From JAXDLK01 sp034666665 (GTDB lineage Bacteria; Desulfobacterota; Binatia; JACPRU01), in NCBI GenBank assembly GCA_034666665.1, contig JAXDLK010000123.1, forward strand, positions 1 through 5,795: a stretch of 5,795 nucleotides of DNA, written 5' to 3'. Positions 1 through 5,262 of the stretch are shown here, one piece after another. A program made the translations under genes and the position numbers. Within the stretch, counting starts at the first letter, position 1. The number at the start of each line of letters is the position of its first letter. Under the pieces are notes generated by a model, which was not told the DNA's origin, made no database searches, and was given only the letters and a program-made list of their open reading frames with translations.

Positions 1-10
1 CCGAGGTGAG

Positions 11-337
11 ATGATCGTGAGGATCGCGACGTTGATGTTCGCGGCGCTGCTGGCGACGGTGACGGCGGGCAGCGCCACGCCGTGCTGCTCGCAGGCGGAA
101 AACGGCTCGTCCTGCGTGAATGCCGCCGGGCGCCCGGAGATCCCGGCGGGATGTATCGAGGACGAAGCGTCGGCGAGCTGCGCCGGCGGGAGCGTCGATC
201 CCCGAGTCGGCCGCGGCGGCTGTCTCTGTGTCCGCGGCCGCTGCCAGGCGGAAGGCAGCGACGTGACCGCCCGTGAGTGCGCGCGCTCGGCCGCGGCGGC
301 ATGCTGCGCGGCCGGGCAGGGCCGCGGCTGCGAATAG
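11..337 (+). CDS. Small secreted cysteine-rich protein, function unknown
   Basis: This 108-residue protein matches no family I recognise. Residues 1-22 form a typical Sec signal peptide: a short basic start (R4), a hydrophobic core (about residues 5-17) and small residues at plausible cleavage points after A19 or A22. The mature part has 12 cysteines (25, 26, 35, 48, 57, 71, 73, 78, 90, 98, 99, 107), including two CC pairs and a CLC. An even number in so short an exported chain suggests a disulfide-stabilised periplasmic or extracellular protein. There is no lipobox, so a lipoprotein is unlikely. A GAGGTGA Shine-Dalgarno lies at 3-9, with only about four bases from GAGG to the ATG. Third positions are strongly G/C, as in the neighbours. 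It converges on panE with 18 bases between the stops. I am fairly sure it is a gene; the function is unknown. Confidence 0.65.
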   Translation: MIVRIATLMFAALLATVTAGSATPCCSQAENGSSCVNAAGRPEIPAGCIEDEASASCAGGSVDPRVGRGGCLCVRGRCQAEGSDVTARECARSAAAACCAAGQGRGCE

Positions 338-363
338 CGGCCTCGTCGCCGCTGCTCAGGCCG
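338..363. terminator. Weak inverted repeat between convergent genes
   Basis: CGGCCT at 338-343 is the reverse complement of AGGCCG at 358-363, with a 14-base loop. It lies between the stop of the cysteine-rich gene and the stop of panE, and overlaps the panE stop codon. Its position suits a bidirectional terminator. However, the stem is only 6 bp and has no T-run, so it could be chance in GC-rich DNA. Confidence 0.2.
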
Positions 364-1264
364 TCAACGAGGTCGCGATCCGGTCGAGGGTCGCGCTGAC
401 CGGCGTCGCCACGCCCGCATGCTCGCCGAGGCGCACGACGGTGCCCGTGAGTGCCGGGTTCTCGAGCGGCTTCCCCCGGTCTCGGTCCTGCAGCGTCGAT
501 GGACGGACGTTGCCGAGGTTCCGCTCGGTGAGCGCGATGACGCGTGCCACGTAGTCGTCTTCGAAGACGACGCCGGCACTCGCGGCGACGCGTTCGACCT
601 CGCGCATCACGTCCTCCACCAAGGCTCTGCCGCCGGCGCTCGCCAGCACTTCCGACGCGGTCTTCCGGGTGATCGCGCAGATGACGTTGAAGGACGCGTT
701 CCAGGCGAGCTTCTGCCACTTCGCTCGGGCGATGTCGTCCGGCACGCGGACGCGGATCCCCGCGCCCTCGAGCACCGTGAGCAGCCGTTCGAGGCGCGGC
801 GAGCGGCGACCATCGGCCTCACCGACGACGATCGTGCCCTCGTTCGTGTGGCGAACGATCGCCGGATCGACGAGCTCGGCGCTCACGTAGGCGAGGCCGT
901 GGAGAAGTGGTCCGACGCCGAGCAGCTGGGCGATCCGCTCCTCGGCGCCGACGCCGTTCTGCAGCGACAGTACGATCGCGTCGGGGGCGAGCTCCCCGGC
1001 GAGACCCTCGAGCGCGGCCGCGGTGTCGTGAGCCTTGACGCACACGAGCACCAGCTCGAACGGTCCCGCCCCCTCGGGCGATCGGATCGCGTCCACCGGG
1101 AAGAGACACAGGTCGCCCTCGAAGCTCTCCACGCGGAGGCCCCGCTCGCGAAGGGCGTCGAGGTTCGCGCCGCGAGCCTGGAAGGTGACGCGGTGGCCGG
1201 CCTGCGCCAGCTTGGCACCGAAGACGGCGCCGACCGCTCCTGCTCCCACGACCAAGATTCGCAT
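356..1264 (-). CDS. panE: Ketopantoate reductase family protein (2-dehydropantoate 2-reductase)
   Basis: PanE/ApbA enzymes reduce 2-dehydropantoate to pantoate with NADPH in the cytoplasm, on the route to pantothenate and coenzyme A. The 302-residue length is normal for the family. The N-terminal Rossmann domain opens with GAGAVG (7-12). K77 (VKAHD) and N103 (QNG) correspond to the conserved pair contacting cofactor and substrate. The C-terminal helical domain has K185 in WQKLAWN, aligning with the catalytic lysine of E. coli PanE, followed by N189 and N193. In the segment 255-280, S256, D260 and E268 keep the spacing of the family's conserved serine, aspartate and catalytic glutamate. All key residues therefore appear present. 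The ATG at 1264 lies 10 bases after the upstream membrane-protein stop, without a clear Shine-Dalgarno, so translation may be coupled. No other pantothenate gene is in view. Paralogs of this family can act on other 2-oxo acids, so the substrate is inferred. Confidence 0.9.
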   Translation of the reverse strand: MRILVVGAGAVGAVFGAKLAQAGHRVTFQARGANLDALRERGLRVESFEGDLCLFPVDAIRSPEGAGPFELVLVCVKAHDTAAALEGLAGELAPDAIVLSLQNGVGAEERIAQLLGVGPLLHGLAYVSAELVDPAIVRHTNEGTIVVGEADGRRSPRLERLLTVLEGAGIRVRVPDDIARAKWQKLAWNASFNVICAITRKTASEVLASAGGRALVEDVMREVERVAASAGVVFEDDYVARVIALTERNLGNVRPSTLQDRDRGKPLENPALTGTVVRLGEHAGVATPVSATLDRIATSLTA

Positions 1265-1274
1265 GGTCGCGGTA

Positions 1275-1622
1275 CTAATGGATGGTCCGGTCCTCTTCCT
1301 TGTCGTCTTCGGCGCCGGCGTTCAGTCGACGGGCGACGCGCCGCATCTCCTCGAGGAGGGCGTCGGACTGTTCGACCCGTGTCCGCCCCTGGCGGACGAC
1401 CTCGTCGATCCCGTGGAGTCGTTGCTGAAACTGCTGGATCGCGCTCGCCATCCACCCGGTGAAGACGGCGACGCCGCTCAGGAGGAAGCCGTCGCGAACG
1501 TTGCCGTCGGAGAAGCTCACCATCGCGACCGCCGCGGACCCGGCGGACAGCGCGAGTGCCGCGGCGATGAACGCCCGCGCCAGCACGGAAGGTCCGACAC
1601 GGGGGATCCGCGGGAGCTTCAT
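1275..1622 (-). CDS. Two-helix membrane protein with coiled-coil C-terminus, hypothetical
   Basis: This 115-residue protein is not one I recognise. A basic N-terminus (K2, R5, R8, R16) leads into a hydrophobic helix at about 14-37. A short polar turn (38-44, with D39 and D44) is followed by a second hydrophobic helix at about 45-62. The rest is a charged, probably coiled-coil stretch (about 62-102) and a very acidic tail (EDDKEED, 105-111). Two inner-membrane helices with both termini in the cytoplasm is the likely topology. The ATG at 1622 has no Shine-Dalgarno, but a -10-like TATTAT ends seven bases before it (see the promoter entry). The stop TAG at 1275 is 10 bases upstream of panE on the same strand, so the two are probably one operon. 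Nothing visible links it mechanistically to pantoate synthesis. Confidence 0.7.
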   Translation of the reverse strand: MKLPRIPRVGPSVLARAFIAAALALSAGSAAVAMVSFSDGNVRDGFLLSGVAVFTGWMASAIQQFQQRLHGIDEVVRQGRTRVEQSDALLEEMRRVARRLNAGAEDDKEEDRTIH

Positions 1623-1658
1623 GGCGCCATAATACGCTCGTCTCGATTCGAATCACAA
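1623..1658 (-). promoter_or_regulatory. Sigma70-like promoter of the membrane protein-panE pair, leaderless geometry
   Basis: Reading the minus strand, TTGTGA (1658 to 1653, 4 of 6 to TTGACA) and TATTAT (1634 to 1629, 5 of 6 to TATAAT) are separated by 18 bases. With the usual -7 placement of the last base of the -10 box, transcription would begin at 1622, which is the A of the ATG. This would give a leaderless mRNA and agrees with the lack of a Shine-Dalgarno there. The AT-rich box stands out in a GC-rich background. The start site is inferred. Confidence 0.45.
1645..1654. promoter_or_regulatory. 10-bp perfect palindrome in the divergent promoter region
   Basis: GATTCGAATC is a perfect palindrome lying almost wholly inside the spacer of the proposed minus-strand promoter. 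It also lies about 70 bases upstream of the plus-strand start at 1721. A dimeric repressor site would suit this position. The sequence is short and I do not recognise a known operator. Confidence 0.2.
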
Positions 1659-1684
1659 CGCCCCGGGCGCGCCGAACGGATCGC

Positions 1685-1714
1685 TTGCATGCGATCGCGG
1701 GTGCGCTCTATCTG
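1685..1714 (+). promoter_or_regulatory. Weak promoter-like pair ahead of the DUF2064 gene
   Basis: TTGCAT (1685-1690) and TATCTG (1709-1714) are separated by 18 bases and would place transcription start at 1721, the A of the DUF2064 ATG. The -35 match is 4 of 6 but the -10 match is only 3 of 6. The main support is that the start at 1721 has no Shine-Dalgarno and the geometry repeats that of the opposite promoter. Confidence 0.25.
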
Positions 1715-1720
1715 CCCGGT

Positions 1721-2386
1721 ATGCCGGCCGATGCCGCCGTCGTGATCATGGCTCGCTACCCCCGCGCCGGCGCCGTCAAGACGCGGCTCGCGCGGGAGAT
1801 CGGCGATGAGGCCGCGGCGGCGGTGTATCGTGCGTTCCTCCACGACCTGCGTGACCGTCTGAGCGACGACCCGGAGTGGGATCTCTGGTGGGCGTATGAC
1901 CCGCCCGGCTCGCCGTTCGTGCCCGACGTGGTACCCGGCGGGCGGGCGTTCCCGCAGTCGCGGGGTGACCTCGGCGAACGCATGCGGGCGGCGTTCGAGG
2001 CGGCGTTCGGGCGCGGGTACCGCACGGTCGCGCTGGTTGGTTCGGACCTGCCGCATCTGACGCGCGAGCGGGTCCGGGAAGCCTGCCGATACGACTCCGG
2101 CCGCATCACCATCGGTCCTGCCGAGGACGGTGGGTATTACCTGATCGCGGGCTCGACGGTGCCGCCGGTGTTCGATGCGATCGAATGGGGCCAAGACGAC
2201 GTCTTGGATCGCACCCTCATGCGCCTCAGAAGATCGGAGTGCGCGTTCCGACTGCTTCCGGCGGACTACGACGTCGACGACGTGCACGATCTCCGCCGGC
2301 TCGCCCTCGATCTCGCCGCCGGCCTCGGTCCCGAGTTACCCCACACGCGTGCCGCCCTCGCCCTGGTCGGTGGAGTGGGGCGGTGA
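1721..2386 (+). CDS. DUF2064 / TIGR04282-type GT-A fold transferase
   Basis: This 221-residue soluble protein belongs to the DUF2064 family, related to nucleotidyltransferases and GT-A glycosyltransferases and often named rSAM/selenodomain-associated transferase 1 or arsenosugar biosynthesis glycosyltransferase. Family motifs occur in order: ARYPRAGAVKTRLA (11-24, the nucleotide-binding start), GDLGERM (82-88), GSDLPHLT (107-114, with the acidic residue expected at the metal/sugar-nucleotide site), GPAEDGGYYLI (132-142), W156 with G157, and DVDDVHDL (184-191). Length is normal and no motif is broken. I chose ATG 1721 because the first motif follows ten residues later; an in-frame TTG at 1685 only adds residues unlike the family. 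There is no Shine-Dalgarno. The CobS-like gene follows after 61 bases on the same strand. The usual partners (radical SAM/selenodomain proteins, the TIGR04283 glycosyltransferase) are not in the window, so the real substrate is unknown. Confidence 0.85.
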   Translation: MPADAAVVIMARYPRAGAVKTRLAREIGDEAAAAVYRAFLHDLRDRLSDDPEWDLWWAYDPPGSPFVPDVVPGGRAFPQSRGDLGERMRAAFEAAFGRGYRTVALVGSDLPHLTRERVREACRYDSGRITIGPAEDGGYYLIAGSTVPPVFDAIEWGQDDVLDRTLMRLRRSECAFRLLPADYDVDDVHDLRRLALDLAAGLGPELPHTRAALALVGGVGR

Positions 2387-2389
2387 ACG

Positions 2390-2442
2390 CTCCACGTTTC
2401 CGTTCGCGTTTTCCCCGCGAGGCGCGCTTCGCTATCGTGGAG
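2390..2442 (+). promoter_or_regulatory. Inverted repeat that could mask the cobS-like Shine-Dalgarno
   Basis: CTCCACG at 2390-2396 is the exact reverse complement of CGTGGAG at 2436-2442. The right arm contains GGAG (2439-2442), the only good Shine-Dalgarno for the ATG at 2448, five bases away. If the arms pair in the mRNA, with a 39-base loop that also contains a CGCG/CGCG mini-stem, ribosome access would be reduced. This is a 7-bp stem with a long loop, so it is suggestive only. It is not a cobalamin riboswitch: the gap is about 61 bases and I see no B12 box. Confidence 0.3.
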
Positions 2443-2447
2443 AACCG

Positions 2448-3263
2448 ATGGCTGCCGCGGAAGACCCGATCTCGGACGAGCAACTGAAGGCAGAGGGGGA
2501 GGGCGGGACTCCCGGGCCGAACGCCCCGTCGGCGCTCTGGGCCGACTTCCGGGCAGCCGTTCGCGCGCTGACGATCGTCGGTACCACCGACCTCCCGGGC
2601 GGAACGATCGGGCGGCCGGCGCTCTTCTATCCCGTCGTCGGCTTCGCCGTCGGGGCGATGCTGGCCCTGCTCGATTGGATCATCGCGTCCGCCTTGAGCC
2701 AGGAGATCGCCAGCGTGCTGCTCGTCGCCACGCTCGCGATCGTCAGCGGCGGGCGCCAGCTCGAGGGCTTCGCGAACACGGCGGACGGCCTGATCGGCGG
2801 GCGCGCGCGTGAATGGGCGCTGACGATCATGCGCGACCGCCGGCTCGGCACCTTCGGCTCCGCGGCCATCTTCTTCCTGCTGATTCTCAAGGTCCGCGCC
2901 ATCGACCTGATCTCCGACCAGGGGCGCGTCGTGGCGTTTCTCTGCGCGCCGGTCCTCGGCCGCTGGGCGATGGTCGTGCTCGCGCACGGCTCGCGGGAGG
3001 CGGGCCCCCCCGATGCCGGTCGAAAGTTCGATCGTGGAGTGACGTTCCGCGAGTTCGGGGTCGCGAGCGTCTTCGCCTTCTCGACCTTGCTCGTGCTCGC
3101 CGACGCCAGCGGCCTCGGGGTGCTGATCGCGGTCGCCGGAATCACGATGGGACTCCGCATCTACTTCCACCGCCGGCTCGGCGGCATCACCGCACAGACG
3201 CTCGGTGCGGCGGCGGAGACCGCGGAGGCGGTCGCGCTGCTGCTGTTCGCGATGGCGTCCTGA
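2448..3263 (+). CDS. cobS: CobS-like membrane transferase with altered active-site residues
   Basis: CobS (adenosylcobinamide-GDP ribazoletransferase) joins AdoCbi-GDP to alpha-ribazole or its phosphate in the inner membrane, the late step of cobalamin synthesis. This 271-residue protein has the family layout: FYPVVGFAVG (60-69), a TGGLHLDGLADTADG-like block at 100-114, MRDRRLGTFG (128-137), GRW (171-173) and GGITAQTLGAAAE (245-257), with about six or seven hydrophobic helices from residue 58 on. The differences matter. The usual DGxxDTxDG block reads EGFANTADG, so the first two aspartates (106, 110) are E and N while D113 remains. The usual GGxTGD reads GGITAQ, replacing GD at 249-250. The YARxxGLG region is only loosely kept (182-194). 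A polar extension of about 27 residues precedes the domain. GGAG at 2439-2442 supports ATG 2448. Family membership is clear; cobalamin synthase activity is uncertain, and no other cob gene is in the window. Confidence 0.75.
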   Translation: MAAAEDPISDEQLKAEGEGGTPGPNAPSALWADFRAAVRALTIVGTTDLPGGTIGRPALFYPVVGFAVGAMLALLDWIIASALSQEIASVLLVATLAIVSGGRQLEGFANTADGLIGGRAREWALTIMRDRRLGTFGSAAIFFLLILKVRAIDLISDQGRVVAFLCAPVLGRWAMVVLAHGSREAGPPDAGRKFDRGVTFREFGVASVFAFSTLLVLADASGLGVLIAVAGITMGLRIYFHRRLGGITAQTLGAAAETAEAVALLLFAMAS

Positions 3264-3269
3264 CGAGCG

Positions 3270-3310
3270 GAGTGGGCCCCCTGCCCAGCAGCGAGGGCAG
3301 GGGGCCACTC
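3270..3310. terminator. Strong hairpin between convergent cobS-like and amt genes
   Basis: The left arm 3270-3286 and right arm 3295-3310 are complementary over 16 bp, with one bulged G in the left arm and an eight-base loop (AGCAGCGA, 3287-3294). The stem is nearly all G-C. It lies six bases after the cobS-like stop and eight bases from the end of amt on the other strand, so it can serve both transcripts. Neither side has a T-run. This is therefore a stem-only terminator or an mRNA 3'-end stabiliser. Confidence 0.75.
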
Positions 3311-3318
3311 CCGTCGCG

Positions 3319-4668
3319 TCAGGGATTCGTCGTGTACGCGTTCTCGCTGTGCTGCGAGAGGTCGAGGCCGGTGTGCTCCTCGTCGACGTCTGCACGAAGC
3401 GGAGTGATCGCGTCGACGATCTTGAGGATCACGAAGGTGCCGACGCCACAGAAGACGTAGGTGGCGATCACCGCCACCAGCTGCTGCAGGAAGAGGCGCG
3501 GGTGGCCATAGAGGACGCCGCCGTCGACGCCGGCGAGGGCGGGAATCGCCGAGTTGACCGTCGCTGTGGCGAACACGCCGGTGAGGAGCGCGCCGAGCGT
3601 GCCCCCGACCATGTGCACGCCGACGACGTCGAGCGCATCGTCGTAGCCGAAGCTCGGCTTCATGCTGACCGCGAAGTAACAGACGACGCCGCCGAGCGCG
3701 CCGACCACGATCGACGCCAGCGGCGTGACGAAGCCGGCTGCGGGCGTGATGCACACGAGCCCGGCAACCGCGCCCGAGGCAGCGCCGAGGATCGTCGGCC
3801 GGCCGGAGCGCAACCACTCGGCACAGAGCCAGCCGAGCGCCGCCGCCGCTGCGGCCGTGTTGGTGTTGACGAACGCGAGCGCGGCGAGCTCGCCCGACGA
3901 GACGGCGCTGCCGGCGTTGAAGCCGAACCATCCGACCCAGAGGAGCGAGGCGCCGATGACCGTGAACGGCAGATTATGGGGCGTCATCGGCTCGTTCGGG
4001 TAACCGAGCCGCTTGCCGAGCACCATCGCCGTGACCAGAGCGGAGATGCCGCTCGAGATGTGAACCACGGTGCCGCCGGCGAAGTCGAGCGCACCCACCT
4101 GCGTGCCGATCCAGCCTCCGCCCCACACCCAGTGGGCGAGCGGCGCATAGATGAGCGTCGACCAGAGAAGCATGTAGAGCGCGAACGCCGGGAAGCGCAT
4201 GCGCTCCGCGAACGTCCCCGAGATCAACGCCGGGGTGATGATCGCGAACGTCGCCTGATAGGCGACGAACAAGAGCTGCGGGATCGTCGGCGCGAGCGCG
4301 TTCGCGGTGCCGAGGACGCCCGAGAGTCCGGCGAAGTCGAGGTTGCCGATGATCCCGCCGACCGTCGGCCCGAAAGCCATCGAGTATCCGTAGAGCACCC
4401 AGGTCACGCTGATCAGCGCCGCGCAGAAGAAGCTGTGCATCAGCGTCGAGAGCACGTTCTTCGATCGCACGAGGCCGCCGTAGAAGAGCGCCAGGCCCGG
4501 GATCGTCATCATGAGGACGAGCGCGGTGCTGGTGAGCATCCACGCGGTGTCGCCGGTGTCGAACTTCGGTGCCGCGTCCTGTGCGAACGCGATCGCCGGG
4601 AACGACGATGTGAGCAGCGACAGTCGAACGACGTGCGATTTGTGAATCCTTCTCCGTGACGTTGCCAT
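3319..4668 (-). CDS. amtB: Ammonium transporter Amt/AmtB with signal peptide
   Basis: This 449-residue channel-like inner-membrane protein of the Amt/MEP/Rh family moves ammonium as a trimer. Residues 1-30 look like a signal peptide ending FPAIAFA-QDA, as in many proteobacterial AmtB precursors. Compared with E. coli AmtB, functional residues are in place: F141 in TFAIIT and F250 in GWFGFN (phenylalanine gate), W182 in VWGGG and S254 (outer recruitment site), D195 in LDFAGG, and the pore twin histidines H203 (VVHI) and H352 (GVH). The cytoplasmic tail TPLR...GLDLSQHSENAY (422-445) resembles the E. coli tail that takes part in GlnK gating. The ATG at 4668 is preceded by an excellent GGAGG at 4680-4676. 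A GTG at 4728 in frame would spoil the signal peptide. It is the last gene of the minus-strand cluster and ends eight bases from a hairpin. Confidence 0.95.
   Translation of the reverse strand: MATSRRRIHKSHVVRLSLLTSSFPAIAFAQDAAPKFDTGDTAWMLTSTALVLMMTIPGLALFYGGLVRSKNVLSTLMHSFFCAALISVTWVLYGYSMAFGPTVGGIIGNLDFAGLSGVLGTANALAPTIPQLLFVAYQATFAIITPALISGTFAERMRFPAFALYMLLWSTLIYAPLAHWVWGGGWIGTQVGALDFAGGTVVHISSGISALVTAMVLGKRLGYPNEPMTPHNLPFTVIGASLLWVGWFGFNAGSAVSSGELAALAFVNTNTAAAAAALGWLCAEWLRSGRPTILGAASGAVAGLVCITPAAGFVTPLASIVVGALGGVVCYFAVSMKPSFGYDDALDVVGVHMVGGTLGALLTGVFATATVNSAIPALAGVDGGVLYGHPRLFLQQLVAVIATYVFCGVGTFVILKIVDAITPLRADVDEEHTGLDLSQHSENAYTTNP
3395..3409 (-). repeat. 15-base repeat shared by the two amt tails, copy 1
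   Basis: CGAAGCGGAGTGATC (plus-strand reading) occurs here and at 5731-5745, in the same orientation and in the codons for the ITPLR tail motif of each transporter. A nearby GTCGAGGCC (GLD motif) is also shared. The simplest reading is conserved protein sequence with the same codon preference in paralogs. Confidence 0.5.
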
Positions 4669-4675
4669 GCCTTTT

Positions 4676-4680
4676 CCTCC
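4676..4680 (-). promoter_or_regulatory. Ribosome binding site of amtB
   Basis: On the minus strand GGAGG, within a purine-rich GGGGAGGAAAAGG run, lies seven bases before the ATG at 4668. It is the strongest Shine-Dalgarno in the window and decides the start against the upstream GTG at 4728. It predicts high translation of this transporter relative to its neighbours. Confidence 0.85.
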
Positions 4681-4699
4681 CCCTGTGAGTTGTCCGAAT

Positions 4700-4716
4700 G
4701 CGCCTGTGCCGGGCGC
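4700..4716 (-). other. Small stem-loop between receiver gene and amtB
   Basis: GCGCC at 4700-4704 pairs with GGCGC at 4712-4716 around a seven-base loop, in the 71-base gap between the receiver-domain gene and amtB. It could be an attenuating or processing hairpin that sets the ratio of the two products. The stem is only 5 bp. I see no sigma-54 type -24/-12 pair in this gap with correct spacing, so amtB probably depends on an upstream promoter or on one I cannot recognise. Confidence 0.15.
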
Positions 4717-4739
4717 GTGCACCCGCACCGCCGTCGCGA

Positions 4740-5189
4740 CTACGGTGGCGCGTTGCGCACGGCGGCGATCACCGCATCGAGATCGAGCGGCTTTGCGAGA
4801 AACGCATCTGCCCCGAGCGTGGCGACGAAATCGCGGCTCGCTGGATCGCTCTGCGCCGAGATCACGATCACGCGGAGGTCGGCGCGCCGTTCCTGCAGGG
4901 CCGGATCCTCCCGCAGCCGCCGCAAGACCTCCCAGCCGTTCACTCCCTGCATCCTCAGGTCGAGGAGCAAGGCGCGCACGTTCTCTCGCTCCAGAACCGG
5001 CCAGATCTCGCCTCCGTCGTCCACCGGGATCGCCAGGTAGCCGCCCCTGGTGAGAGCGTCCTGTAGCACGATGCGCTGCGTGGCGTCGTCGTCCGCGATC
5101 AGTACGATCGGTGGCAGCGCCTGCCGTTCCGAAGTCGGGCGCGGGTCGCTTCCGCGGCCCGCGCCTTTCCGCTCGCCCGATTCCCGCAC
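4740..5189 (-). CDS. Stand-alone response regulator receiver domain protein
   Basis: This 149-residue protein is a single CheY-like receiver domain (about residues 28-145) after a polar, probably disordered leader (1-26). Expected phosphorylation residues are present: the acidic cluster D33-D35 (IADDDAT), the phospho-acceptor D77 at the end of the third strand (LLLDLRM), S111 in VIVISAQ as the switch serine, and K133 in LAKPLD. There is no DNA-binding or enzymatic output domain, so it should work by protein contact or as a phosphorelay intermediate. The partner histidine kinase is not in the window. The start is a GTG at 5189. It has GAGG at 5198-5195 five bases upstream, and I found no in-frame ATG before the stop at 5252-5250. 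It lies between glnK and amtB on the same strand, so a role in nitrogen signalling is inferred from position only. Confidence 0.88.
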   Translation of the reverse strand: MRESGERKGAGRGSDPRPTSERQALPPIVLIADDDATQRIVLQDALTRGGYLAIPVDDGGEIWPVLERENVRALLLDLRMQGVNGWEVLRRLREDPALQERRADLRVIVISAQSDPASRDFVATLGADAFLAKPLDLDAVIAAVRNAPP

Positions 5190-5196
5190 CGTCGCC

Positions 5197-5253
5197 TCAC
5201 CGCACCATCGAGCGCACGGCTGCCGACATCGCTTCCGCGCCGGGATCCTTCAT
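5197..5253 (-). CDS. Possible 18-codon small ORF between glnK and the receiver gene
   Basis: The ORF reads MKDPGAEAMSAAVRSMVR then TGA. GAGGA at 5264-5260, partly inside the glnK stop codon, is six bases before its ATG. Its own TGA (5199-5197) overlaps the GAGG that serves the receiver gene. The arrangement would couple translation of glnK, the small ORF and the receiver gene. It may be a leader peptide that only carries ribosomes forward, or a small protein; I know no homolog. A third possibility is that it marks the original start of the receiver gene, separated by a frameshift (the two are one base out of frame). Confidence 0.4.
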   Translation of the reverse strand: MKDPGAEAMSAAVRSMVR

Positions 5254-5262
5254 CGACCGTCC

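Noticed and set aside
419..1462. 347-codon open frame on the plus strand opposite panE
   Set aside because: It is antisense to panE, whose motifs are intact. The frame also crosses the gap between two minus-strand genes and shows no recognisable domain.
1685..1720. TTG start for the DUF2064 gene at 1685
   Set aside because: The added 12 residues do not resemble the family N-terminus, and the first conserved motif is correctly placed relative to the ATG at 1721.
2387..2447. Cobalamin riboswitch ahead of the cobS-like gene
   Set aside because: The 61-base gap is too short for the roughly 200-base aptamer and I see no B12-box sequence. Only a simple inverted repeat is present.
2226..3395. 389-codon open frame on the minus strand opposite the CobS-like gene
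   Set aside because: It is a shadow of the DUF2064 and CobS-like genes, spans the intergenic hairpin, and has a low-complexity R/E/D/G composition.
3205..4659. 484-codon open frame on the plus strand opposite amtB
   Set aside because: It lies antisense to a clear amtB. Its translation is an Arg/Glu/Asp-rich low-complexity chain with no domain, typical of the shadow frame of a GC-rich gene.
4669..4728. Upstream GTG start for amtB adding 20 residues
   Set aside because: The ATG at 4668 has a near-perfect Shine-Dalgarno and gives a normal signal peptide. The extension would place a polar stretch before it.
4669..4739. Sigma-54 promoter ahead of amtB
   Set aside because: A GGCAC occurs on the minus strand, but the matching GC of a -12 element is not at the required spacing.
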